From NCBI GenBank assembly GCA_052146895.1, contig JBKQLZ010000162.1:1-15211 (forward strand): a stretch of 15,211 nucleotides of DNA, read 5' to 3'. Positions 6,530 to 13,839 of the stretch are shown here, one piece after another. The notes below the pieces were generated by a model. It ran no database searches. It was not told where the DNA came from and worked only from the letters and a program-made list of their open reading frames with translations. The position numbers were made by a program, and so were the translations under genes. Origin of the DNA: Palsa-601 sp052146895 (lineage in GTDB: Bacteria; Actinomycetota; Acidimicrobiia; Acidimicrobiales; Bog-793). The stretch's first letter is position 1. Each line of letters begins with the position of its first letter.

Positions 6530-6889
6530 ATGAGCCTTGACGATTGGCGTGGCGCGACCCTCTCGCGGATTCGCAACTGGATCAAACAGGCCGATCCCAA
6601 AGTCGTCGAGGAGAGGAAGTGGGTAAAGCCGACAAATCCAGATGGTGTTCCGGTGTGGTCACATGACGGCATGATTTGCACAGGCGAGATCTATAAGAAT
6701 CATGTGAAAGTGACCTTCGCCAGGGGCGCCTCCCTGAAGGATCCCTCACACCTGTTCAACTCCAGCCTCGAAGGCAATCTGCGCCGTGCGATCGACCTGC
6801 AGGAGGGCGAGAAGATCGATGAGACGGCGTTCAAAGCTCTCATTCGAGAGGCTGTGACGCTGAATGAGGCGTCGGTCCGCCGCAAGTGA
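6530..6889 (+). CDS. DUF1801 domain protein
   Basis: A 119-residue soluble protein with the DUF1801 (YdhG-like) pattern: an N-terminal helix (about 5-20), PVWSHDGMICTGEIYKNHVKVTF (split as PVWSHDG at 41-47 and YKNHVKVTF at 55-63), then ARGASLKDPSHLFN (64-77), RRAID (85-89) and a C-terminal helix region (97-115). Members are small beta-rich proteins of unknown biochemical role, often found beside regulators or SRPBCC genes. There is no alternative in-frame start upstream; the ribosome site is weak (AGGGAC, 6511-6516, rather far). Third positions are less G/C-biased than in the neighbours, and it lies just right of att copy 3, so it may also be acquired DNA. Confidence 0.85.
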   Translation: MSLDDWRGATLSRIRNWIKQADPKVVEERKWVKPTNPDGVPVWSHDGMICTGEIYKNHVKVTFARGASLKDPSHLFNSSLEGNLRRAIDLQEGEKIDETAFKALIREAVTLNEASVRRK

Positions 6890-7049
6890 ATCGAACGTAA
6901 CAATCGGGTGGCCGTGGCGACCGCGTGCCCTGCACTCGCTCTGGCGGCGGCCATGTCGACAGCCACAGTGTCGTGCGGCGAGAGAACGGCTTCTGAGTAG
7001 CGGCCTTCGAAGAGAAGAGTGATCCTCGCTGATCGAGCGCACCAAGGTG

Positions 7050-7096
7050 TTGACAGTCACTGACATTCCATCTATCTTGATAGCAGTCACTGACAT
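7050..7096 (+). promoter_or_regulatory. SDR promoter with 13-bp direct repeats and a palindromic -10 operator
   Basis: TTGACA (7050-7055) and TATCTT (7073-7078) are 17 bp apart, a clear sigma-70-type promoter. CAGTCACTGACAT occurs exactly twice, at 7054-7066 and 7084-7096, 30 bp apart and thus on the same helix face. The perfect palindrome CTATC-TT-GATAG (7072-7083) sits over the -10. A repressor binding here would block polymerase; the likely protein is unknown, but ATCTTGATAGC resembles ATCCTGATAGC in front of the MarR gene (10608-10618). The remaining upstream DNA (6890-7049) shows nothing else I can support. Confidence 0.6.
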
Positions 7097-7122
7097 CAGC
7101 GTGTCCCCGGAGGTAACCCATC

Positions 7123-8046
7123 ATGAGAATCTTTGTCACCGGCGCATCGGGCTGGATCGGCTCTGCAGTCGTGCCCGAGCTGCTCGGAGCCGGCCACGAG
7201 GTGGTCGGCCTGGCTCGCTCCGAGGCATCGGCGCAGCGGCTGGAAACGGCTGGCGCCATTGTTCAGCGGGGCGATGTCGACGACCCCGACGGCCTGGCCA
7301 AGGCCGCGTCTGATTCCGACGGGGTGATCCACCTGGCGTTTCAGCACGATGTCGCCTTTGGTGGCAACTTCGCCGCTGCGGCGGCGGCAGACCGGCGGGC
7401 GGTGGAGGCCATAGGCGCGGCGCTGGCCGATTCCGACCGGCCCTTCGTGCTCGCCTCGGGCCTACTCGGGATGAAGGCCGGTCAAGTGGCGACCGAGGAC
7501 GACGGGCTCGTGCCAAGTGTCGAGGTCCGGGCCAATCCCGCCGGGCTCCGGTCGGCCACCGCGCTTCTCACGCTGTCCCTGAGGGGTATAGGCGTCCGCT
7601 CGTCGGTGCTGCGCCTCCCCCCGACGGTCCACGGCGACGGCGACCACGGGTTCGTGGCCACCCTCGTCGCCGTCGCCCGCCAGCGGGGCGTGGCCGGATA
7701 TGTGGGCGACGGGGCCAGCCGCTGGCCGGCGGTGCATCGCTCCGACGCCGCCCGCCTGGCTCGCCTCGCCGTCGAGGCCGCCCCCGCCGGCTCGGTGCTG
7801 CACGCCGTTGGCGACGAGGGCATCGCCTTCCGCGAGATCGCCGAGGTCATGGGCCGGCACCTCGGCATCCCGACGGCGTCAGTGCCCCCCGCCGAAGCGG
7901 TCGAGCACTTCGGCTACCTGGGCCTCTTCGTCGCCTTGGACTGCCCCGCCACGGCCGCCGTTACGCGGGAGCTGCTGTCATGGCAGCCCGCCGGACCCAG
8001 CCTGCTCGAGGACCTCGAGCAGGACCACTACTACCGCGAGACGTAA
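7123..8046 (+). CDS. Extended SDR-family NAD(P)-dependent oxidoreductase/epimerase-like
   Basis: A 307-residue Rossmann protein. The nucleotide motif is GASGWIG (7-13), the end of beta-2 reads LARS with R32 (suggesting NADP preference), D51 follows beta-3, and HLAF (70-73) follows beta-4. VLASG (109-113) is the beta-5 strand. The usual catalytic YxxxK is not evident; the region around 136-146 reads RANPAGLRSAT instead, as in one branch of putative NAD-dependent dehydratases, so catalysis may differ. The C-terminal part has the branch-typical LRLPPTVHGDGDHGFV and WPAVHRSDAARL segments. Substrate unknown. GGAGGT (7109-7114) lies 8 bases before the ATG. It is probably monocistronic, since the DNA after it is a gene remnant. 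Confidence 0.88.
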   Translation: MRIFVTGASGWIGSAVVPELLGAGHEVVGLARSEASAQRLETAGAIVQRGDVDDPDGLAKAASDSDGVIHLAFQHDVAFGGNFAAAAAADRRAVEAIGAALADSDRPFVLASGLLGMKAGQVATEDDGLVPSVEVRANPAGLRSATALLTLSLRGIGVRSSVLRLPPTVHGDGDHGFVATLVAVARQRGVAGYVGDGASRWPAVHRSDAARLARLAVEAAPAGSVLHAVGDEGIAFREIAEVMGRHLGIPTASVPPAEAVEHFGYLGLFVALDCPATAAVTRELLSWQPAGPSLLEDLEQDHYYRET

Positions 8047-8246
8047 GACTCAAGCACGGCGTCGTCGCCGACCTGCCGGCGACGGCCACAGTGATCGTCG
8101 ACCCGGCGGAGGGCCGGCGCGTCCTGACTGTCTTCGTCGAGGAGTTCAACCGCCGCCACGGGCCCGACAGTCCGTGGCCGGAAGCCCTCGCTGATGACTG
8201 GGTCGAGCGCAGCCCGCTGGCCAAGGTCGCCTTCGTGGAGACCGAC
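8046..8246 (+). pseudogene. 3' remnant, probably deazaflavin-dependent nitroreductase-like gene
   Basis: A stretch of about 65 codons directly after the SDR stop has strongly G/C-biased third positions and reads like a protein C-terminus: LKHGVVADLPATATV, then VDPAEGRRVL, EEFNRRHGPDSPWPE and DWVERSPLAKVAF. It has no start codon or ribosome site of its own, the first two-thirds of a normal gene is missing, and the frame loses coding character after about 8246. The segment resembles, from memory, the C-terminal part of actinobacterial deazaflavin (F420)-dependent nitroreductase/DUF385 proteins; that assignment is tentative. It may record a deletion or insertion that joined the SDR gene to this locus. 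From 8247 to 8340 nothing further is recognisable. Confidence 0.4.
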
Positions 8247-8340
8247 TGTCAGGAGCCGACCGGATCCCGCTTCTCGATGGTCTGCACCACACCTCGGAGG
8301 ACGAGGGTGTCCAGGCCTCCTTGCGGCGGTTGATGCGATT

Positions 8341-9573
8341 TCAGGGACGAGACGATCGACCCTGCGGCGCCGTGGCAACTGGGATGTGGGTGAGACCTCG
8401 GAGGTTGGTTCGGCCGTTCCAGACGAGATCGCCGGCGATCTCGAGGTCCGGGAAGCGTTGGATCAGCCGGCTGATGGCGACCTCACCTTCAAGCCGAGCG
8501 AGGTGGGCACCGAGGCAGTGGTGGTGGCCACCGCCGAACGACAGGTGGTCGGCAGCGTTCGGGCGGGTGATGTCTAGCTGGTCCGCGTCGGGACCCCACT
8601 TCGCCGGGTCGCGATTCGACGACGCGAGGGAGAGGACGACGAAGGCTCCGGGATCGATCTCTTTGCCGTCAACGGCGAGCGGGGAGAGGGTGATCCGCCT
8701 GGTGCTCTGCACTGGGCTGTCGTAGCGGAGCAACTCGTCAACTGCGCCTGCAGCGAGTCGCGGATCGTCGAGAAGGCGCTTGAACTGATCGCGGTGCTGG
8801 AGGAGCGCGACGGTGCCGTTGCCGATCAGGTTGACGGTCGTCTCGTGACCGGCGATGTACAGGAGGGCGACTTGGGCCGCCAGCTCCTGTTCAGAGAGCT
8901 TGTCGCCATCTTCCTCGGCGGTGATCAGAGCAGTCAGGAGATCGTCGGCAGGGTTTTCCCTCTTCCAGTTGATGATCTCCAAGACCAGGCCCTCGAGGTT
9001 CTCAGCTGCGTCGGCGATCGCCTTCAAGACGTCAGGGTCCAACACGGGCTCGAGGCTCCGCACGACCATGCCCGACCACTCGCGTAACTGGCCCGAGTCG
9101 GTCTCCGGCGTCCCCAGCAACTCGCTAATGACCGCGAAGGGCAGCGGGAACGCCAATCCGTCGATGACGTCCCACTCCGGGCCGGCACCGTCGAGTGCGG
9201 AGTCGACGAGCTCTTCGACTCGAGGACGAAGTCGCTCGATCATTCTTGGCGTGAAGGCCTTCGAGACAAGGCGCCGAAGCCGGGTGTGGTCGGGCGGATC
9301 CCGGCTGAGCATCGATGGGTCACCGCGTTCGGGTTCACCGCCGAACGCTTCCCCCAGCAACAGCATCTGCTCGTTCGGCACGATGTTGCGATCTTCGACG
9401 CTGAGCGTCCGGTCGCGGAGCATCATCAAGACATCGTCGTAGCGGAACATCATCCAGATCCCGAGCGGGTTCTTGTGCACCGGATCGTTGTCACGGAGCT
9501 CTTGAAGATGCGGGTAGGGGTTGTCACTGAAGCCCGGCTGGAACGGGTTGTAGAAGAGGATCGGGTCGCTCAT
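8341..9573 (-). CDS. Cytochrome P450 (bacterial soluble class)
   Basis: A 410-residue P450 with all the hallmarks: I-helix AGHETT (241-246) for oxygen activation, ExxR in DELLRY (E280, R283), the PERF-like region around NRDPAKWGPDADQLD (320-334), and heme loop FGGGHHHCLG (346-355) with axial C353. There is no membrane anchor, as expected for soluble bacterial P450s fed by ferredoxin or flavodoxin; no redox partner gene is in the window. It resembles CYP families that hydroxylate lipophilic substrates such as terpenes, steroids or macrolides; I cannot name the family. I chose ATG at 9573 because the protein then begins as P450s do (SDPILFYNPF); an in-frame ATG at 9696 would add 41 atypical residues. 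No strong ribosome site is visible. It lies 167 bp downstream of the hydrolase on the same strand, so cotranscription is likely. Confidence 0.92.
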   Translation of the reverse strand: MSDPILFYNPFQPGFSDNPYPHLQELRDNDPVHKNPLGIWMMFRYDDVLMMLRDRTLSVEDRNIVPNEQMLLLGEAFGGEPERGDPSMLSRDPPDHTRLRRLVSKAFTPRMIERLRPRVEELVDSALDGAGPEWDVIDGLAFPLPFAVISELLGTPETDSGQLREWSGMVVRSLEPVLDPDVLKAIADAAENLEGLVLEIINWKRENPADDLLTALITAEEDGDKLSEQELAAQVALLYIAGHETTVNLIGNGTVALLQHRDQFKRLLDDPRLAAGAVDELLRYDSPVQSTRRITLSPLAVDGKEIDPGAFVVLSLASSNRDPAKWGPDADQLDITRPNAADHLSFGGGHHHCLGAHLARLEGEVAISRLIQRFPDLEIAGDLVWNGRTNLRGLTHIPVATAPQGRSSRP

Positions 9574-9740
9574 GACGGAATCGCCCACAGACCGACCACG
9601 AATGGACGCCCGGGTGTCGTGGCCCTCCCTTGCAACCAGACCTGTTCCGCGATGAGCGTCATGATTCGCGACCTCCGGCATGCAGTGTCGCGCCAAAGCG
9701 GGTGCTGTCGGCGACGCCCATGCTCAGCGGTCCCGGTCGA

Positions 9741-10559
9741 TCACCGCTCCTCGCCATTGGTGGCGGGCGCCCGAGCGAACTCCACGATCGGGACGAGCAG
9801 CTGGTGGGGAGTCTCGAGCTGAGGGACGTGACCAGTGTCGCTCAGGAGGAGGTAGCGCGCGCCAGGTATCGCGTCAGCGAAGGCACGGCCGTAGTCCGGG
9901 TCGACGATCTGGTCGCTGTCACCCCATAACACCAGGGTCGGCACTTCGACAGCCGCGAGCCGCTGGCGGAGCGTTGGGTCGGACATCGACGAGCCCGCGT
10001 AGACGGAGAGCGCAGCTCGATTGCCTGCCATCACCTGCTGTTGGGTGGCAGGCATCGCCGAGAGGTCGATGCGATACGCAGCAGGATCGTGGTAGCTCAG
10101 CTCGAACACCTGGTCCATCGTGAGCGAGAAGAAGTCGGCGATCGGGTGGTCCTCGACCTCGATCCCGGTGGCACTGACGAGGACGATCCTGCTGATACGA
10201 GGGGACCCGATCAACGCCATCTCGGCCGTGATCCAGCCGCCGATCGAGTTGCCGACGACCATGACGTTGTGGACCTCAAGTTGGCGCAGCAACTCGACGA
10301 GGACCGCAGCGAGGCCGACGACACTGGTCAGCATGTCGGGGCGGGGTGTGCCGCCGAAGCCTGGGAGCGTGGGGGCGATGACGCGGAACTGCCCGGTCTC
10401 GGCGAGCAGATCTGCAAAACCGCTGACGGACTGAGGGCCGGCACCGCCGTGCAGCAGCAGCAACGGCTGGCCCTGGCCTCGATCGTTGACGGTGATCTCG
10501 ACGGGACCGATGCCGTCGACGACGAGGCCGTATGTGGTGGTGGCAATGTCAGGAGTCAT
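9741..10559 (-). CDS. Alpha/beta-fold hydrolase
   Basis: A 272-residue alpha/beta hydrolase. The oxyanion segment is LLLLHGGAGP (33-42), the nucleophile elbow GNSIGG (103-108) carries S105, the acid is in LWGDSDQIVD (D216 likely) and the base is H244 in DTGHVPQLE. Its length and HGGAG motif resemble the C-C bond hydrolases of meta-cleavage pathways (BphD/HsaD-like) as well as general esterases; sequence alone does not decide. It starts at an ATG with no ribosome site and is probably leaderless: TAAACT (minus strand, 10567-10572) ends 7 bases upstream. It diverges from the MarR gene with a palindromic operator between, so MarR probably controls it. Confidence 0.9.
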   Translation of the reverse strand: MTPDIATTTYGLVVDGIGPVEITVNDRGQGQPLLLLHGGAGPQSVSGFADLLAETGQFRVIAPTLPGFGGTPRPDMLTSVVGLAAVLVELLRQLEVHNVMVVGNSIGGWITAEMALIGSPRISRIVLVSATGIEVEDHPIADFFSLTMDQVFELSYHDPAAYRIDLSAMPATQQQVMAGNRAALSVYAGSSMSDPTLRQRLAAVEVPTLVLWGDSDQIVDPDYGRAFADAIPGARYLLLSDTGHVPQLETPHQLLVPIVEFARAPATNGEER

Positions 10560-10634
10560 ATAAGTAAGTTTATATCAAGACACTGATATAAGCAAGAGTA
10601 TACAAGCATCCTGATAGCGTCTACGCTGCCGGAG
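10560..10634. promoter_or_regulatory. Divergent promoter and MarR operator candidate
   Basis: A perfect inverted repeat TTATATCA-AGACAC-TGATATAA occupies 10570-10591. For the minus strand it overlaps the -10 region of the hydrolase (TAAACT, 10567-10572, and TATAAA). For the plus strand TATACA (10599-10604) may be the -10 of the MarR gene. ATCCTGATAGC (10608-10618) is a second site, one base different from the SDR promoter motif at 7074-7084. MarR proteins usually bind such palindromes in their own divergent promoter and release on ligand binding. Confidence 0.65.
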
Positions 10635-11069
10635 GTGGCCCCCCAACTGCGTGAGGTCGGACTGGCTGTCAAGCGACTGCAGATGCTCCACCACCGAGCG
10701 ATAACCGCCGCTCTCGCACCGCTCGACATCAGCCTCGTGCAGTGGGATGCGCTGCGACACCTTGACGAGAACCCTGATGCATCGCTGCACGACCTGGCTC
10801 AGTTGACCTTCCAGACCGATCAGTCCTTCGGGGCGCTCGCTGCCCGCATGGTCGAGCGAGGCCTCATCGAGCGGACCCCGGGCCCAGGCCGGGCCGTGCA
10901 CCATCGGCTCACGAAAAAGGGACTCGAGCTTCGCCGGGCTGGGCAGAGGCTGGTCGAGGAGGTCCTCGCGCGATCTTTCGCAGGGCTGACACCCGAGCAG
11001 CTCCAAGTGTTCGACGAGACCTTGGCGCAGCTTCTCAACTCGTCGTTGAACGACCGGGTGACTCGGTAA
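10635..11069 (+). CDS. MarR-family transcriptional regulator
   Basis: A 144-residue protein with the MarR layout: helical dimerisation ends (about 8-30 and 98-140) around a winged helix. The recognition region is LHDLAQLTFQTDQSFGALAARMVERG (first half 51-60, second half 61-76) and the wing LIERTPGPGRAVHHRLTKKG begins at 77. The GTG at 10635 overlaps GGAGG (10631-10635), which cannot then serve as its ribosome site; a leaderless start or a non-standard start a few codons later is possible. It faces the hydrolase-P450 pair and is followed 47 bp later by the acyl-CoA synthetase, so it is probably the ligand-responsive repressor of this catabolic cluster. Confidence 0.9.
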   Translation: MAPQLREVGLAVKRLQMLHHRAITAALAPLDISLVQWDALRHLDENPDASLHDLAQLTFQTDQSFGALAARMVERGLIERTPGPGRAVHHRLTKKGLELRRAGQRLVEEVLARSFAGLTPEQLQVFDETLAQLLNSSLNDRVTR

Positions 11070-11116
11070 GAGGTCCTATTGACGATCGGCGGGGAAGCGA
11101 CGACGATGGCCCACCC

Positions 11117-12646
11117 ATGGCCGACATCCTCGCTGCCCACGCCGCCGCACAGCCGTCGAAGCTCTCGATAATCGACGACCGCCCGGGTCTCACCCCGGTG
11201 ACATATACCTACGGGGAGGCGAACGAGCGCTCGAACCAGTACGCGGCGCTCCTTTGCGACCTGGGCGTCACGGGCGCGACGAAGGTCGTGTGGTGCGGCC
11301 AGAACTCCGCCAGCGCTCTGCTCGTCGTAAACGGAATCCGCAAGGTCGGAGCCGTCGGAGTCCCGCTGAACTACCGCCTCACGCCGACCGAGGCTGCTTA
11401 CGTCGTCGACAACTGCGACGCCGAAGTGGTCGTCGTCGACGCCGAGTACGCAGACCTGATCGAGCGGATCCGGCCGGATACCCCGAAGCTGCGGGAGGTG
11501 GTCGTCTTCGACGGCGACGGCAGTCTCGAGGCGCGGCTGGACACCTTTCCGACTGTCGACGTCGAACCTGCGGACGGGCCCGCCGGATCCACCATGATCT
11601 ACACGTCAGGGACTACGGGCAAGCCGAAGGGAGCGGTGCGGCCGGGCGTCCAGAGCCAGGAGCAGATCATCGCGTTCGTCCAGTTGGTCGGCTACCAGCC
11701 CGACGACATATATCTCACGACCGGGCCGCTGTATCACTCGGGCCCCGGTGGCTTCGCCGGCCTTGCGCTCGTGCTCGGCAATACGATCGTCCTCCAGCAC
11801 AAGTTCGACCCCGAGGACTGGCTGCGGTTGGTCGAGACCTATCGCGTCACGACCACCTTCACGGCGCCGACCCCGATCCGGATGGTCTGCACCATGCCGC
11901 CGGAGGTGAAGGCCAGGTACGACCGGTCAAGCATGAGACGCATGATCGCGAACGCAGCCCCGTGGACCCTCGCGCTGAAGAAGCTTTACCTCTCCGACTT
12001 CCCGCCGGACTCGCTCTGGGAGGTCTACGGTTCAACCGAGCTCGGTGTGGACACGGTTCTCGGTCCGGAGGATCACCTCCGGAAGCCTGGGTCGTGTGGG
12101 AAACCTGCCCCCGGCGTCGAGATAAAGCTCTTCGACGATGCGGGTAACGAGGTCACCGAGCCCCATGTCAAAGGCGAGCTCTACGTGCGGGCCGCCAACG
12201 TCTTCACGGCGTACTACAAGGCCGAGGACAAGTACCGCGAGGAGACGCTCGGCGACTACCACACAGTCGGAGATGTTGCCTACTTCGACGAGGAGGGTTA
12301 CTTCTACATCGCCGATCGCAAGAAAGACATGATCATCAGCGGCGGTATGAACATCTATCCGGCCGAGGTCGAGGCAGCTCTCGATCAGTCGCCCGACGTG
12401 TTCGAGGTCGCTGTCATCGGAGTGCCGAGTGACGACTGGGGCGAGAGCGTTCACGCCATCGTCGTCCCCGCCCATGCGGACGTCACCGCTGAGGCGATCA
12501 TCGCGTTTGGGCGGGAGCAACTGGCCGGGTACAAGGTGCCTCGATCGGTCAGCTTCGCCGACGAGATCCCAAAGACCGGCTCGGGCAAGGTCCTGAAGCG
12601 GGAGCTGCGGGCCCCGTACTGGAACGACCCCGGCGCCGCCTCGTGA
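11117..12646 (+). CDS. Acyl-CoA synthetase (AMP-dependent synthetase/ligase family)
   Basis: A 509-residue ANL-superfamily enzyme that would activate a carboxylic acid to an acyl-adenylate and then to an acyl-CoA. The signatures are in order: P-loop YTSGTTGKPKG (162-172), LYHSGP (205-210), A5 motif YGSTE (304-308), VGD with D386, RKKDMIISGGMNIYP (401-415) with hinge region R401, and C-terminal TGSGKVLKRELR with catalytic lysine K491. All key residues are intact. The overall look is FadD-like (medium/long-chain or steroid side-chain acids), but substrate choice cannot be read from sequence. It is downstream of MarR on the same strand, probably in one transcript, and converges with the S51 peptidase gene. 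The ATG at 11117 has only a weak GGGG (11091-11094) upstream. Confidence 0.93.
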   Translation: MADILAAHAAAQPSKLSIIDDRPGLTPVTYTYGEANERSNQYAALLCDLGVTGATKVVWCGQNSASALLVVNGIRKVGAVGVPLNYRLTPTEAAYVVDNCDAEVVVVDAEYADLIERIRPDTPKLREVVVFDGDGSLEARLDTFPTVDVEPADGPAGSTMIYTSGTTGKPKGAVRPGVQSQEQIIAFVQLVGYQPDDIYLTTGPLYHSGPGGFAGLALVLGNTIVLQHKFDPEDWLRLVETYRVTTTFTAPTPIRMVCTMPPEVKARYDRSSMRRMIANAAPWTLALKKLYLSDFPPDSLWEVYGSTELGVDTVLGPEDHLRKPGSCGKPAPGVEIKLFDDAGNEVTEPHVKGELYVRAANVFTAYYKAEDKYREETLGDYHTVGDVAYFDEEGYFYIADRKKDMIISGGMNIYPAEVEAALDQSPDVFEVAVIGVPSDDWGESVHAIVVPAHADVTAEAIIAFGREQLAGYKVPRSVSFADEIPKTGSGKVLKRELRAPYWNDPGAAS

Positions 12647-12681
12647 TCGAAGCGTTCGGAGCCTTCCGGCGCCCGATCACG
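12642..12681. terminator. Inverted repeat between convergent genes, candidate bidirectional terminator
   Basis: CGTGATCG (12642-12649) and CGATCACG (12674-12681) are perfect complements, with an inner CGGA-GCCT-TCCG hairpin in the loop. The left arm contains the stop codon of the acyl-CoA synthetase and the right arm the stop codon of the S51-like gene. There is no T-run, so termination would not be of the classical intrinsic type. Confidence 0.45.
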
Positions 12682-13414
12682 TCACCGCGTCTGAGTCGAG
12701 GATAAAGGTCGTTCCTGCGCTCTGCTCGGCGCGACCGCCCGCGCTGAGAAGCCAAGCTGATCCCCGTCCCTGTACCGTCCACGTCCAGGGGCCACCGACG
12801 ATCGCCGTCATCTCGTCGACGCCGATCACGGTGACCGCCGGATCGTGAGGGATGAGCGCCCGGGTGACGAGATCTGGGAATCGTCCGACGAAAGCGTCGA
12901 AGTGGGGGAGCACGCGGAGATGCGGCAGGAGGCCCAACCCATCGACGCCTTCTCGGGGATGGCGCAACGAAGGCACGTGGGATGAAAGGGCCATCGCCCC
13001 GGCGCTGCACCCGGCCAACGCGGCACCTGCCTGCCAGGCGGACACGATGGCATCCCACACAGCGGTGCCCCGCAGCGTGTCTGCCAGGTAAGTCGGGTTG
13101 CCACCGGAGAGATAGACGAGGCCCGCACCCGCCACCTCGGCCGCGAGGGCTGGGTCTTCGGCGTCACGCCGATCTGTCACCGGTAGGACAACGGCCTCGA
13201 CTCCGAGCCGTGCGGCCTGCTCAGCGCCCAAGCGGTGCCAGCGATCAACCACAGCGGCACCGTCGGGTACCGCAGCGGTGGCTAGTTGAACATAGCGAGG
13301 CGGCCTGTCGGCGAGCAGAGCCGCCTCGATGGGTGCCATGTCCTCTAGGAACTCGCCCGAGCCGACAAGAGCGAGGGGACCGGCTGCCGGAGAGGACTCG
13401 TCGCGAGCTGCCAT
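12677..13414 (-). CDS. Peptidase S51-like / class I glutamine-amidotransferase-like protein
   Basis: A 245-residue protein with the S51 (dipeptidase E/cyanophycinase) fold markers: ALVGSGEFL near the N-terminus (15-23), YLSGGNPTYLADTL (101-114), the nucleophile elbow AGCSAGAMAL (134-143) with S137, then LGLLPHLRVLPHFD (160-173) with H171. Family members cut Asp-X dipeptides or cyanophycin, but many homologues have unknown substrates. I chose ATG 13414 because the longer in-frame version starting at 13495 would add 27 proline/arginine-rich residues and overlap the ArsR promoter. No good ribosome site is visible. It is divergent from arsR and converges on the acyl-CoA synthetase. Confidence 0.85.
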   Translation of the reverse strand: MAARDESSPAAGPLALVGSGEFLEDMAPIEAALLADRPPRYVQLATAAVPDGAAVVDRWHRLGAEQAARLGVEAVVLPVTDRRDAEDPALAAEVAGAGLVYLSGGNPTYLADTLRGTAVWDAIVSAWQAGAALAGCSAGAMALSSHVPSLRHPREGVDGLGLLPHLRVLPHFDAFVGRFPDLVTRALIPHDPAVTVIGVDEMTAIVGGPWTWTVQGRGSAWLLSAGGRAEQSAGTTFILDSDAVT

Positions 13415-13482
13415 CAAAGAACACAGCCCGCCCGGGCACGTTCCTATTCCCGATTCCGGCTGCCGCCTAGGGGGGTATGGCC

Positions 13483-13520
13483 TTGACATCGGCATCGGTA
13501 AGCATATACTTACGGTAAGT
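13483..13520 (+). promoter_or_regulatory. arsR promoter and autoregulatory operator candidate
   Basis: TTGACA (13483-13488) and TATACT (13505-13510) are 16 bp apart. Overlapping inverted repeats cover the -10 and start: GTAAG-CATATA-CTTAC (13498-13513) and ACTTAC-G-GTAAGT (13508-13520). The ATG is only 11 bases after the -10, so the transcript has a very short leader or none. ArsR proteins normally repress by binding exactly this position. Confidence 0.7.
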
Positions 13521-13521
13521 C

Positions 13522-13839
13522 ATGGCGAACATGTTGGCACTATCTGCACTCGGCGATCCGACGAGACGGGCGATCTTCGAGCACCTCGCTGAGAACCCAT
13601 CTCCGGTCGGCGTCCTGGCAGAGCGCCTGCCGGTGAGCCGGCCAGCGGTCTCCCAGCACCTCAAGGTCTTGAAGGAAGCAGGACTAGTCACGGACGACCG
13701 AGACGGGACGCGGCGCATCTACAGGCTCGACCCGAACGGCATCGCCGAGTTGCGCGATTACCTCGACAGGTTTTGGAACACTGCCCTGGCCTCGTTCAAG
13801 GCTGTGGCTGAGAAAGGTGGAGGACCATCTCATGAGTGA
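13522..13839 (+). CDS. ArsR-family transcriptional regulator
   Basis: A 105-residue ArsR/SmtB winged helix: LGDPTRRAIFEHLAE (10-24), LAERLPVSRPAVSQHLKVLKEAGLV (recognition helix about 39-50) and wing DRDGTRRIYRLDP (59-71). It contains no cysteine, so the classical metal-sensing CxC site is absent; this type (SdpR-like) usually acts as a regulator of neighbouring SRPBCC or stress genes, sensing something other than metal. No ribosome site precedes the ATG, consistent with a near-leaderless message from the promoter at 13483-13510. It overlaps the SRPBCC gene by 8 bases. Confidence 0.92.
   Translation: MANMLALSALGDPTRRAIFEHLAENPSPVGVLAERLPVSRPAVSQHLKVLKEAGLVTDDRDGTRRIYRLDPNGIAELRDYLDRFWNTALASFKAVAEKGGGPSHE

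Noticed and set aside
6890..7046. Possible PIN-domain toxin C-terminus on the minus strand (LSPHDTVAVDMAAARA region)
   Set aside because: Only a vague resemblance over about 30 residues, no catalytic acidic set and no intact frame.
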